This document shows positions 43,301 through 51,743 of a DNA stretch of 53,821 nucleotides, piece by piece. The DNA is from Alphaproteobacteria bacterium CG11_big_fil_rev_8_21_14_0_20_39_49 (lineage in GTDB: Bacteria > Pseudomonadota > Alphaproteobacteria > Rickettsiales > UBA6187). Each line of letters opens with the position of its first letter. Position 1 is the first letter of the stretch. Location of the stretch: NCBI GenBank assembly GCA_002787635.1, contig PCXK01000007.1, forward strand, positions 87,446 through 141,266, given 5' to 3'. Both the position numbers and the translations under genes were made by a program. A model generated the notes under the pieces. It did no database searches, was not told where the DNA came from, and saw only the letters and a program-made list of their open reading frames with translations.

Positions 43301-45157
43301 ATGAATATATTGGCAAAAGATTTAAAGAATATTAATTTTGCACGCTTCAAGGCGTGGTCAAGAAGGGCTTTTAGAACAAAAAATCTATCAATAATATTCG
43401 CTGTGGCCAGCATTCTTTCGGTGATGGCTACTTACTTTGCCATAAGTAATAACGAGAATCCTTTAGTTCCCGACTCAAAAGATGTTCTGGTGTGGATAGT
43501 AGTCGATATTGTGTTTTTGCTTTCACTTACTGCGGTTGTGGCAAGGCGTATAGTAAGGCTGGTGGTTGAAAGGCGTAAAGGTTCCGTCGGGTCTATGCTA
43601 CAGGCGAGAATGGTATTGATGTTCTCAATGGTAGCAATAGTGCCTTCAATAGTTATGGCGGTTTTCTCGCTCATATTCTTTAATTACGGTATTCAGGCAT
43701 GGTTTGATAAAAAGGTGAGTACGGCTATTGACGGCTCGGTGGAAATTGCCAGACTGTATCTGGAAGAACATAAAAAAATAATAGCTGCCGATATCTTGGG
43801 TGTGGCAAGGGATTTAAACCGTGACGCATATAATATGCGGCGTGATCCGGGGTCTTTTAGCCAGAAACTGGCTATCCTTGCCGGAGTAAGGAAGCTGCCT
43901 GAGGCAATAGTGTTCCAGAAAAATGAGGGCAGGAGCGTTTTGCTTGCCCGTACCAAGCTTAGTTTTTCCTTGGAAATGATATTGGAGGATATGCCTATAG
44001 ACACTTTCAATCAGGCAAGGGACGGAGAGCTTGTTATACTTACCAATGAGCGTGATGACAGGGTTATGGCGTTAGTGCGTCTGGAGAACTATTTTGACTC
44101 TTACCTGCTGGTAGGAAGGTTTGTCGATACTCAGATAATGAATCATATCGAAATAACCGAAGGGGCGGCAAACGAGTATAAAAAGCTGGAGTCCGGCGTT
44201 TCTAATATGCAGATAAAATTCTTCGTTATTTTCCTGATAGTGGCGTTGTTGTTATTACTTGCCGTGGTTTGGTTCGGTTTTATATTCGCACTAGCCCTTG
44301 TTAATCCGGTAAGGGGGCTGATAGCGGCTACCAAGAGAGTGAGTGAGGGAGATCTTAGCGCCCGTGTTTCTGAGGGGAGGGATAATGATGAAGTTGCAAC
44401 TTTAGGACGCTCATTCAATAAAATGGCAGAACAGCTAGAACGCCAAAGGACAGAGCTTATTTCGGCACAAAGGCGTTCTGCGTGGTCTGATGTGGCAAGG
44501 CGTATAGCACATGAAATAAAAAACCCGCTAACACCTATACAACTGGCTACCGACCGCTTAAAAAAGAAATATGCATCTCAGCTTGATAACCCTGAGGAAT
44601 TTACAAAATATGTAAACACTATTTCACGTAATGTAAGCTCTATAGGGAATATGGTTGAGGAGTTTTCAAGCTTTGCCCGTATTCCGGCACCGATATTCTC
44701 GCATAACGATATATGCTCCCTTATAAGTGATGTTGTTTTCTCAAGGAACGAAACGAACAGCAATATAAGTATAGATTATGATATGCCGGAGGAGCCTGTA
44801 ATCTTAAATTGCGATAGCAACCAGATGGTTCGTGTTATGACTAACCTGATTAAAAATGCCGAAGAGTCAATATTGGAGCGTATGGAAAAAGATAAGGTAT
44901 TAAGGCACGGTCAGATAAATGTAATTGTATATGTAAAAGAAAATAAATGTGTGATAAATATTGTAGATAACGGAAAAGGCTTTGACCGAAGCGTTATTGA
45001 TAGAATTACAGAGCCTTACGTTACTACAAAAAGTAAAGGAACGGGGCTGGGGCTTGCTATAGTGAAGAAAATAATTGAAGATCATAGCGGAGAGCTTATA
45101 TTTTCTAATGTGGAAAAGGGTGCTTGTGTTTGTATCGTTTTTCCTATAGAGCGTTAA
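43301..45157 (+). CDS. ntrY: NtrY-like sensor histidine kinase (short form)
   Basis: The 618-residue protein has four transmembrane helices (three within about residues 27-130, the fourth about 308-335) around an extracytoplasmic sensor region. A HAMP domain (about 335-385) follows, then HisKA with the phospho-accepting His404 in RIAHEIKNPLTPIQLA, and an ATPase domain with NLIKNAEES and VDNGKGFD, GTGLGLAIVKK. The PAS domain that normally separates HAMP and HisKA in free-living alphaproteobacteria is absent. Short NtrY-like kinases of about this length occur in Rickettsia. Its partner NtrX is encoded 134 bases downstream. Confidence 0.93.
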   Translation: MNILAKDLKNINFARFKAWSRRAFRTKNLSIIFAVASILSVMATYFAISNNENPLVPDSKDVLVWIVVDIVFLLSLTAVVARRIVRLVVERRKGSVGSMLQARMVLMFSMVAIVPSIVMAVFSLIFFNYGIQAWFDKKVSTAIDGSVEIARLYLEEHKKIIAADILGVARDLNRDAYNMRRDPGSFSQKLAILAGVRKLPEAIVFQKNEGRSVLLARTKLSFSLEMILEDMPIDTFNQARDGELVILTNERDDRVMALVRLENYFDSYLLVGRFVDTQIMNHIEITEGAANEYKKLESGVSNMQIKFFVIFLIVALLLLLAVVWFGFIFALALVNPVRGLIAATKRVSEGDLSARVSEGRDNDEVATLGRSFNKMAEQLERQRTELISAQRRSAWSDVARRIAHEIKNPLTPIQLATDRLKKKYASQLDNPEEFTKYVNTISRNVSSIGNMVEEFSSFARIPAPIFSHNDICSLISDVVFSRNETNSNISIDYDMPEEPVILNCDSNQMVRVMTNLIKNAEESILERMEKDKVLRHGQINVIVYVKENKCVINIVDNGKGFDRSVIDRITEPYVTTKSKGTGLGLAIVKKIIEDHSGELIFSNVEKGACVCIVFPIER

Positions 45158-45181
45158 GTGAGGATTTTTATTGAAAATTAA

Positions 45182-45256
45182 TTGTCATGGGCGAATTTAT
45201 TTTAGCATCTTAAATAACGAGAAAAAAAAGATGCTGAAACGGTGTTCGAGATGACA
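45182..45256. repeat. diverged GTCAT palindromic element between ntrY and ntrX
   Basis: It starts TTGTCATGGGCGAA and ends TTCGAGATGACAA, with inner arms TTTAGCATCTT and AAGATGCTGAAA. It is a shorter, diverged relative of the GTCATGCTGAAC elements. It lies inside what should be one transcription unit, so it may shape ntrX expression. Confidence 0.65.
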
Positions 45257-45291
45257 ATATATAGTATAAAACTAACTTTTAGGATTTTTGA

Positions 45292-46710
45292 ATGTCAATA
45301 GATGTTTTAGTTGTAGATGATGAAGAGGATATAAGAGATCTTATATCGGACATACTAAAAGATGACGGATTTTCGCCAAGGGTGGCAAATGATAGTAAAA
45401 CGGCGATTGAAGCGGTAAAGGAACGGGTTCCTGCTGCAATAGTTCTTGATATCTGGCTACAGGGTAGCGAACTTGACGGACTCGGTATCTTAGAAACGGT
45501 CAAAAGCAAATACCCGAATCTGCCTGTAATTATGATTAGCGGACACGGCAATATTGAAACGGCTATTAATTCGATAAAATTAGGGGCATATGATTATATT
45601 GAAAAGCCTTTTAAAGAGGACAGGTTATTACGTCTGGTGAAAAGGGCGATAGAAACCGCTAAGTTAAAGGACGAGAACGCACAGCTTAAAATAAGGGGAG
45701 GGATTGAAAATCATTTAATCGGAAAATCCCCCGCCGTTACTGCTTTAAAAAATGCGATTGATAGGGTTGCTCCCGCTGAGAGTCGTATAATGATAAAAGG
45801 TCCTGCCGGATGCGGTAAAGAAGTTGTGGCAAGGATAATACACCAAAAATCCAAAAGGAAGAATGGTCCGTTCGTTATACTAAATGCTGCCAGTATCTCG
45901 CCCCAAAGGGTTGAAGAGGAATTGTTCGGTAAGGAAGATGCCACAGGGATAGGTCTGGGAGAAAACAGAAAAATCGGTACTTTTGAAAAAGCACACGGAG
46001 GTACGTTATTTCTTGATGAGATAGCCGATATGCCTCTTGCGGTTCAGGGAAAAATATTAAGGATATTGCAGGAAAGCAGCTTTGAAAGATTAGGCGGTAA
46101 CCGCTTGGTTAAAGTTGATGTCAGGGTAATATCGTCTACAAATAAAGACCTGCAAAAAGAAATAGAAAAAGGAAGGTTCAGGGAAGACCTTTTTTACAGG
46201 TTGAACGTAGTACCTCTGAACGTACCTGCATTAGCGGAAAGAAGCGGCGACCTCCGACCGCTTTGCGAATATTTCGTAAAAAGATGTGCCGATACATTGG
46301 GTGTTGTACCAAGAAAAATAAGCGAAAACGCAATGGCAGCTATGGAAGTCTATGATTGGCCGGGCAATGTAAGGCAACTGCGGAATATTATCGAGTGGCT
46401 GCTAATTATGGCTCCTGAAGACCCTAACGAGCCTATCACTTCCTCTATGCTTCCGCCTGAGATATTACAAAATACGCCGATGTCTGATTCTTCCGGTTTG
46501 AGTAAGGATATTCTGGGTTTGCCTCTCAGGGCTGCAAGGGAAGTGTTTGAGAAGCAATATCTTTCGTCGCAATTAAAAAGGTTCGGCGGTAACGTATCGC
46601 GTACCGCTAATTTTGTAGGCATGGAAAGATCGGCTTTCCATAGAAAGATAAAATCATTGAATGTTCACGGTCATATTGAAGAAGAACAAGAAGAAACAAG
46701 TGAGGCTTAA
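45292..46710 (+). CDS. ntrX: NtrX-like response regulator
   Basis: The 472-residue protein has a receiver domain (about residues 1-120, phosphorylated Asp in AIVLDIWLQG), an AAA+ central domain (Walker A KGPAGCGKEV near 165, Walker B GGTLFLDEIADMP near 237) and a Fis-type HTH (FGGNVSRTANFVGMERSAFH). The GAFTGA loop needed to contact sigma-54 is missing: after EELFGKEDATG the sequence runs on to GLGENRKIGTFEKA. It therefore probably does not act through sigma-54. The stop overlaps the trkA start by one base (TAATG). Confidence 0.94.
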   Translation: MSIDVLVVDDEEDIRDLISDILKDDGFSPRVANDSKTAIEAVKERVPAAIVLDIWLQGSELDGLGILETVKSKYPNLPVIMISGHGNIETAINSIKLGAYDYIEKPFKEDRLLRLVKRAIETAKLKDENAQLKIRGGIENHLIGKSPAVTALKNAIDRVAPAESRIMIKGPAGCGKEVVARIIHQKSKRKNGPFVILNAASISPQRVEEELFGKEDATGIGLGENRKIGTFEKAHGGTLFLDEIADMPLAVQGKILRILQESSFERLGGNRLVKVDVRVISSTNKDLQKEIEKGRFREDLFYRLNVVPLNVPALAERSGDLRPLCEYFVKRCADTLGVVPRKISENAMAAMEVYDWPGNVRQLRNIIEWLLIMAPEDPNEPITSSMLPPEILQNTPMSDSSGLSKDILGLPLRAAREVFEKQYLSSQLKRFGGNVSRTANFVGMERSAFHRKIKSLNVHGHIEEEQEETSEA

Positions 46711-48089
46711 TGAGAATTATTGTTTGTGGTGCCGGTCAGGTAGGTTCGTCAATAGCAAGACAGCTATCTGTTGAAGGCAATGATGTTACGGTTATAGATC
46801 AGTCACCTGAGCTTATTCAGATGATAAACGATACTTTAGATGTAAAGGCAAAGTTGGGTTTTGCATCGCACCCGACGGTTTTAGAGGAGGTGGGAGCGGA
46901 AAATACCGACATGATAATTGCAGTTACCCTATCAGATGAAATAAACATGGTGGCATGTCAGGTGGCACAATCGTTATTTAATATCCCTACAAAAATCGCA
47001 AGGATAAGGAACCAGAATTATCTGCGTCCTGAGTGGATGAGATTATACAGGCATGACCATCTGCCGATAGATTTTATAATTTCGCCTGAAATAGAAGTTG
47101 CCAATGCGATTGTTAACAGGCTGCATGTGCCGGGTGCTATAGATACTATTCCGTTTGTAGACGGTTTGGTAAAAGTGGTGGGAATGAGATGCACTGTTGA
47201 TTGTCCCATGATAAATATGCCTGTGGAAAGGATACAAAAGCGTGTGTCGGAATTTGATGTTTCTATATTGGGTATATTAAGGGGAGAGAGCTTCCTTGTT
47301 GCGGGTGAAGGTCTTGAGTTACTTGATGAGGACGAGCTTTATTTTTCATGTGACACCAAGAACGTACAAAAAGTAATGGCAATGTTCGGTCATGAGGAAA
47401 GGGAGGCACGCAGAGTTACTATCATAGGCGGCGGTAATGTAGGGTTATTTCTTGCCGAGCAGTTGGAAAAAGAAGATTCCGATGTTAAAGTAAAACTTAT
47501 TGAAGTTGATAAAGACCGTGCAGAGCAGGTTGCCGACAGGCTTAACCGGACTACGGTAATAAACGGAAGTGCCTTATCTCAGGAAATACTGGAAGAGGCT
47601 AATGTGGCATTGGCGGAAACCGTTATAGCCGTTTCAAATGATGATGAGGTCAATATATTGTCTTCTCTTTTATCAAAAAGGTTCGGTGCAAGACGTGTAG
47701 TTACTTTGGTAAATAATGCATCTTCATATTCACCTCTTACATCTTCTTTGGGAATAGACGTGGCTATCAACCCTCGTGAGATAACTGTTTCCAGTATTTT
47801 ACAGCATATAAGGAAAGGGCGTATAGTTGCCGTGCATTCAATCTGTAAGGGTAAGGCCGAGGTTATAGAGGCGGAAGCGGTAGAGGCATCGTCCGTAGTC
47901 GGAAAAAAAATAAAAGACCTTGCACTTCCAAATGGAATAGTTATAGGCACTATGGTGAGGAACGGGGAGACGCTTGTTCCCGATGAAGATACTATTATAA
48001 AGGCGGGTGATAGGATAGTTATTTTAAGCCTTGCCAATATGGTAAATAAAGTTGAGAAAATATTTTCGGTTAAGTTTGAGTTCTTTTAA
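46710..48089 (+). CDS. trkA: Trk potassium uptake regulatory protein TrkA
   Basis: TrkA is the cytoplasmic NAD-binding regulator of TrkH/TrkG potassium channels. The 459-residue protein has two RCK units: the first nucleotide site reads IIVCGAGQVGSSIARQL and the second RRVTIIGGGNVGLFLAEQL, each followed by a TrkA-C domain. It is translationally coupled to ntrX, as in other alphaproteobacteria. In those genomes hfq usually follows; here it does not. Confidence 0.95.
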   Translation: MRIIVCGAGQVGSSIARQLSVEGNDVTVIDQSPELIQMINDTLDVKAKLGFASHPTVLEEVGAENTDMIIAVTLSDEINMVACQVAQSLFNIPTKIARIRNQNYLRPEWMRLYRHDHLPIDFIISPEIEVANAIVNRLHVPGAIDTIPFVDGLVKVVGMRCTVDCPMINMPVERIQKRVSEFDVSILGILRGESFLVAGEGLELLDEDELYFSCDTKNVQKVMAMFGHEEREARRVTIIGGGNVGLFLAEQLEKEDSDVKVKLIEVDKDRAEQVADRLNRTTVINGSALSQEILEEANVALAETVIAVSNDDEVNILSSLLSKRFGARRVVTLVNNASSYSPLTSSLGIDVAINPREITVSSILQHIRKGRIVAVHSICKGKAEVIEAEAVEASSVVGKKIKDLALPNGIVIGTMVRNGETLVPDEDTIIKAGDRIVILSLANMVNKVEKIFSVKFEFF

Positions 48090-48191
48090 AATATAGTAAA
48101 TTAACTATGTTTAGTTAGCAATGCCAAAATATATATTTACCGAAATCTCCTCTAAAACAAGTTCGGGGTTACATTATTTATAAGGAAAAAA

Positions 48192-49049
48192 ATGTCTAAA
48201 ATAAGTTATGTTAACGGTCAATATTTAGACCACGATATAGCAAAGGTGCATATCGAAGATAGGGGATATGTATTCTCTGACGGGGTCTATGAGGTAGCAC
48301 TCGTAAAAAAAGGGGTTATTATTGACTGGGAACAGCACTGTATAAGGCTACAAAAATCTTTGCAGGGCTTAAGAATAGATTTTGCGGTAAATAAAGATGA
48401 GCTTGAAGCTATTGTAATGCAATTGCTGGAACGCAACGCAATGGTTGATGCGGTATTATATTTGCAGATAACAAGAGGCGTTGCTCCAAGGCTGCATCAA
48501 TTTCCGCAACCTGCGGTCAAACCTTCTATAACTATGACGTTATCGCCATATAAACCTTTGGCTAAAGAGGTAATAGCAAACGGTGCAAAAGCTATAACCT
48601 TACCTGACTTGCGTTGGAAACTGCGTAATTTAAAAACAATATCATTGTTGCCTAATATACTGGCAAAGCAAGAAGCGTTGGAACATGGTGCTGAAGAAGC
48701 CATATTGTTTGAAAAAGACGGCAAGGTAACCGAGGGAAGTTCCACGAATGTGTTTATCATAGATAGTCTGGGCTGCTTATTTACCCACCCTGCCAATGAA
48801 AATATATTAGGCGGTATAACACGCAAAGGGGTGTTGACGGTTGCCGGTAATGACGGAATAATCTTTGTAGAAGAATCTTTTAACGTTCAAACTTTAAAAG
48901 AAGCTTCGGAAGTTTTTATAACCTCTACCACAAAGCATATTTTGCCTATAACCGAAATTGACGGTGAAAAGGTAGGCGACGGAACCGTAGGCAAAACTAC
49001 GCAAAGACTTATAGAACTATATTCTGAATATATAAACAAACAGTTGTGA
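48192..49049 (+). CDS. D-amino-acid aminotransferase (class IV, PLP)
   Basis: The 285-residue protein belongs to fold-type IV aminotransferases. It has ISYVNGQYLDHDIAKVHIED then RGYVFSDGVYEVALVKKG, the PLP lysine in LRNLKTISLLPNILAKQ (about residue 145), and the EAILFEKDGKVTEGSSTNVF motif. These fit D-amino-acid aminotransferase better than branched-chain aminotransferase. It would supply D-Glu or D-Ala for peptidoglycan. It overlaps the HAD phosphatase gene by four bases. Confidence 0.85.
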   Translation: MSKISYVNGQYLDHDIAKVHIEDRGYVFSDGVYEVALVKKGVIIDWEQHCIRLQKSLQGLRIDFAVNKDELEAIVMQLLERNAMVDAVLYLQITRGVAPRLHQFPQPAVKPSITMTLSPYKPLAKEVIANGAKAITLPDLRWKLRNLKTISLLPNILAKQEALEHGAEEAILFEKDGKVTEGSSTNVFIIDSLGCLFTHPANENILGGITRKGVLTVAGNDGIIFVEESFNVQTLKEASEVFITSTTKHILPITEIDGEKVGDGTVGKTTQRLIELYSEYINKQL

Positions 49050-49711
49050 TTAATATGAATTTACCTAGACCTAAGGCTATATTATTTGATTGGGATAACA
49101 CATTGGCGGACACATGGCCGACAATACATAATGCATTGGAGAGAACCTTTATTGAAATGGGTCATCAGCCTTGGAGTTTTGAAGAAACAAAGATGCGTGT
49201 GCATAGGTCGATGCGTGATGCGTTCCCTGAAATATTCGGTGACAAGTGGCAAGAAGCAGGCGAGAAATATTTAATGCATTTTACAAATTCCCACCTTGAA
49301 AATCTTACACCTTTAGAAGGGGCGGAGGAAGTTTTAAAGCATTTGTTAGATACCGATATATATGTTTCGTTGGTAAGTAATAAAACAGGTGAGAATCTTC
49401 GCAAAGAAGTAAGCCATATAGGCTGGCAAAGATATTTTGTGAAAGTAGTAGGGGCTAAGGACGCTGAAGAGGATAAGCCTTCGCCAAAGCCTGTAATTAT
49501 GGCACTAGAGGGAAGCGGTATTAACCTGAACAGGGATGTATGGTTTGTAGGTGATAGTATTACCGATATGGAATGTGCATATAATTGCGGTTGTATCCCC
49601 ATTTTTTACGGAGATCAGGATTTAAGCTCGGAAAGGTTTGCTAACCATCAGCCGGAGATGCATTTTAAAGATCATAATGAAATGATAGAAATATTGAAGA
49701 AGTTCAGATAA
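49046..49711 (+). CDS. HAD-family hydrolase, phosphoglycolate-phosphatase-like
   Basis: The 221-residue protein has the HAD catalytic aspartates in ILFDWDNTLADT, motif II in VSLVSNKTGENLR, the motif III lysine in DKPSPKP, and motif IV in WFVGDSITDMECA. The helical cap fits the phosphoglycolate phosphatase group, but substrates cannot be told from sequence. The GTG start overlaps the aminotransferase stop (GTGA); an ATG three codons later is also possible. Confidence 0.88.
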   Translation: MINMNLPRPKAILFDWDNTLADTWPTIHNALERTFIEMGHQPWSFEETKMRVHRSMRDAFPEIFGDKWQEAGEKYLMHFTNSHLENLTPLEGAEEVLKHLLDTDIYVSLVSNKTGENLRKEVSHIGWQRYFVKVVGAKDAEEDKPSPKPVIMALEGSGINLNRDVWFVGDSITDMECAYNCGCIPIFYGDQDLSSERFANHQPEMHFKDHNEMIEILKKFR

Positions 49712-49712
49712 A

Positions 49713-50315
49713 TTAAACTCCGGATCTTCCTGTTTGCTCCACTTTGGTGTCTTTTCTTTGTTGTTCTCGTTCTCTGAACTCCATTTGTTGCTGATGAATT
49801 TTGAGTAATGCTTCCGAATCAGGTTTTATTTCATCCGGTAAAGAAATTTTAGATGTTTCGCTAATTAGTGACTCATCGTCAAGCATTCCGGGTATGTATA
49901 GAGGGGCGGATTTAACTCGTCTTTTTCTTTCTTCTATGCTTACAAAGGAAATTTTTTCCGGAATTTGGGGGGGCGGCTCTTTTTTTGTATTTACTACTTC
50001 GGGAATTCCGTCCTGCGAGGGATTTGTTACAGTTGATACGTCGGCATCATGTATACTTGAGAATTGAACATCTGTTGATAAACTATCTACTTCGTCGGTG
50101 CTTATAAAAGAAATTTCTTCGGGAATTTTTCGTCCTTTTCTTTCTTCGGTAGTTGCATTTTGTGAGGTATTTGCCATAGTTGAGATATTATCAGCGTTAG
50201 CATCATTTACAATAGTCGAGATATCGGCATAATATGCATTTGTGTATTTAGCCTCCACTGATAAATCATCTATGTTTTGTTGCTTATTAAAAATTTTTCC
50301 AAATAAATCTTTCAT
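49713..50315 (-). CDS. hypothetical protein with two internal repeats
   Basis: No family was recognised. The 200-residue protein is acidic, Ser/Thr-rich and probably disordered, with a Gln/Glu/Arg-rich helix near the end (about 165-190). It contains two copies of a unit of about 55-60 residues: residues 17-73 and 78-127 share D-x-L-S, AD(I/V)ST, an SQ(N/D) and IPE(E/K)ISF(I/V)S. It has no signal peptide. It is convergent with the HAD gene, one base apart, and lies between trkA and hflX in the interval where hfq normally sits. Confidence 0.6.
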   Translation of the reverse strand: MKDLFGKIFNKQQNIDDLSVEAKYTNAYYADISTIVNDANADNISTMANTSQNATTEERKGRKIPEEISFISTDEVDSLSTDVQFSSIHDADVSTVTNPSQDGIPEVVNTKKEPPPQIPEKISFVSIEERKRRVKSAPLYIPGMLDDESLISETSKISLPDEIKPDSEALLKIHQQQMEFREREQQRKDTKVEQTGRSGV

Positions 50316-50470
50316 GCCGATATATCCGCTTTTTAAATTAATTAAAATATTAACTATTGTTTAAATATTAGTATTTTAATTGCTTTGTGTAAAGTTTTGT
50401 ATAAAAAATTAACTTTAACCGAATATTTCTTTTCTGGCTTAATTAATGAAAATGAAGTACAAACACGTTT

Positions 50471-51730
50471 ATGAATAAACGCACATTAATAATACAGCCA
50501 AGTATTAAATCGCAGGAACATAAAGACCTAAGGAGCATTGAAGCTAGGCTTGATGAGGCTAAAGGGCTGGCACTTGCTATTGATTTGGAAATCATATTTT
50601 CAGATGTTGTTTTATTGCAGAAAAAAGTGCCTGCTACATATATAGGAAGCGGAAAAGTTGAGGAATATGCAGAGCTTGTAGAAACAAATGAAATTGATCT
50701 GCTTATATTTAATGAACAGCTTACGCCAATTCAGCAAAGAAATTTAGAAGTTGCCCTGAAATGTAAAGTAATAGATAGAACTGCCTTAATTTTAGAGATT
50801 TTCGGTGAGCGTGCCAATACTAAAGAGGGTAGTTTACAGGTTGAACTGGCTGCACAGGAATATCAGAAATCAAGGCTGGTAAGGTCATGGACTCACCTTG
50901 AGCGTCAAAGGGGCGGGGGAGGCTTTATGGGCGGTCCCGGAGAAAAGCAGATAGAATCTGACAGGCGTGCTATCAGGGACAGGATAGCAATGATAAAAAA
51001 GAGAATTAAAAAGGTTGCACAAACTCGTGATATACAAAGAAAATCACGCCGTAAAGTGCCGTATGATATTGTCGCTCTGGTCGGATATACCAATGCAGGT
51101 AAGTCAACTTTATTTAACAATATTACCGGTGCGAATGTGTTGGCGGAGGACAAGCTTTTTGCTACATTAGATCCGACTATGCGAATATTGAAGCTGCCGT
51201 CGGGGCGTAAAATAATTATTTCCGATACGGTGGGGTTTATTTCCGATTTGCCTACTCAACTTGTAGCCGCATTCAGAGCTACTTTAGAAGAGGTGATTGA
51301 AGCTGACGTTATTTTGCATGTCAGGGATATATCAAATCCTGATAATGCCGAGCAAAAGAATGATGTACTAAAAGTGCTGAAAAGCCTTGGTTTGGAAGAA
51401 AAAACACAGGACAACATGATAGAGGTATCGAACAAGATAGATCTGCTGGATAATGAACAGAAAAAAAATATATCGGACAAAAAAGATAGCGTCCCTGTTT
51501 CCGCCGTTACAGGCGAGGGGATTGACAATCTGTTTGCAAAAATAGATGAAAAATTATCAGCAAAATTTTTAGAAGAGGAAATCACTATTTCATGCCAAAA
51601 CGGTAAAGCTATAGCATGGGTTTATGCTAAATCTAGGGTGCTTTCCGAAGAGCATGACGAGGAAGTGGTAAAAATGAAAATACTAATATCTGAAAAAGAT
51701 TTGGGTCAGCTAAGGAAGATGATTTCGTAA
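50471..51730 (+). CDS. hflX: ribosome-associated GTPase HflX
   Basis: HflX splits or rescues stalled ribosomes. The 419-residue protein has the N-terminal HflX domain with VPATYIGSGKVEE and LTPIQQRNLE, the glycine-rich linker RQRGGGGFMGGPGEKQIE, and the G domain with GYTNAGKSTLFN, LDPT, DTVGFISDLP and NKID. In alphaproteobacteria it normally follows hfq; no hfq frame is visible in the 155 bases before it. Confidence 0.95.
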   Translation: MNKRTLIIQPSIKSQEHKDLRSIEARLDEAKGLALAIDLEIIFSDVVLLQKKVPATYIGSGKVEEYAELVETNEIDLLIFNEQLTPIQQRNLEVALKCKVIDRTALILEIFGERANTKEGSLQVELAAQEYQKSRLVRSWTHLERQRGGGGFMGGPGEKQIESDRRAIRDRIAMIKKRIKKVAQTRDIQRKSRRKVPYDIVALVGYTNAGKSTLFNNITGANVLAEDKLFATLDPTMRILKLPSGRKIIISDTVGFISDLPTQLVAAFRATLEEVIEADVILHVRDISNPDNAEQKNDVLKVLKSLGLEEKTQDNMIEVSNKIDLLDNEQKKNISDKKDSVPVSAVTGEGIDNLFAKIDEKLSAKFLEEEITISCQNGKAIAWVYAKSRVLSEEHDEEVVKMKILISEKDLGQLRKMIS

Positions 51731-51743
51731 GTTTTATAACTTA

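Noticed and set aside
50316-50470. Short hfq before hflX
   Set aside because: All frames in this 155-base gap are broken or unlike Hfq, so hfq is not at this site.
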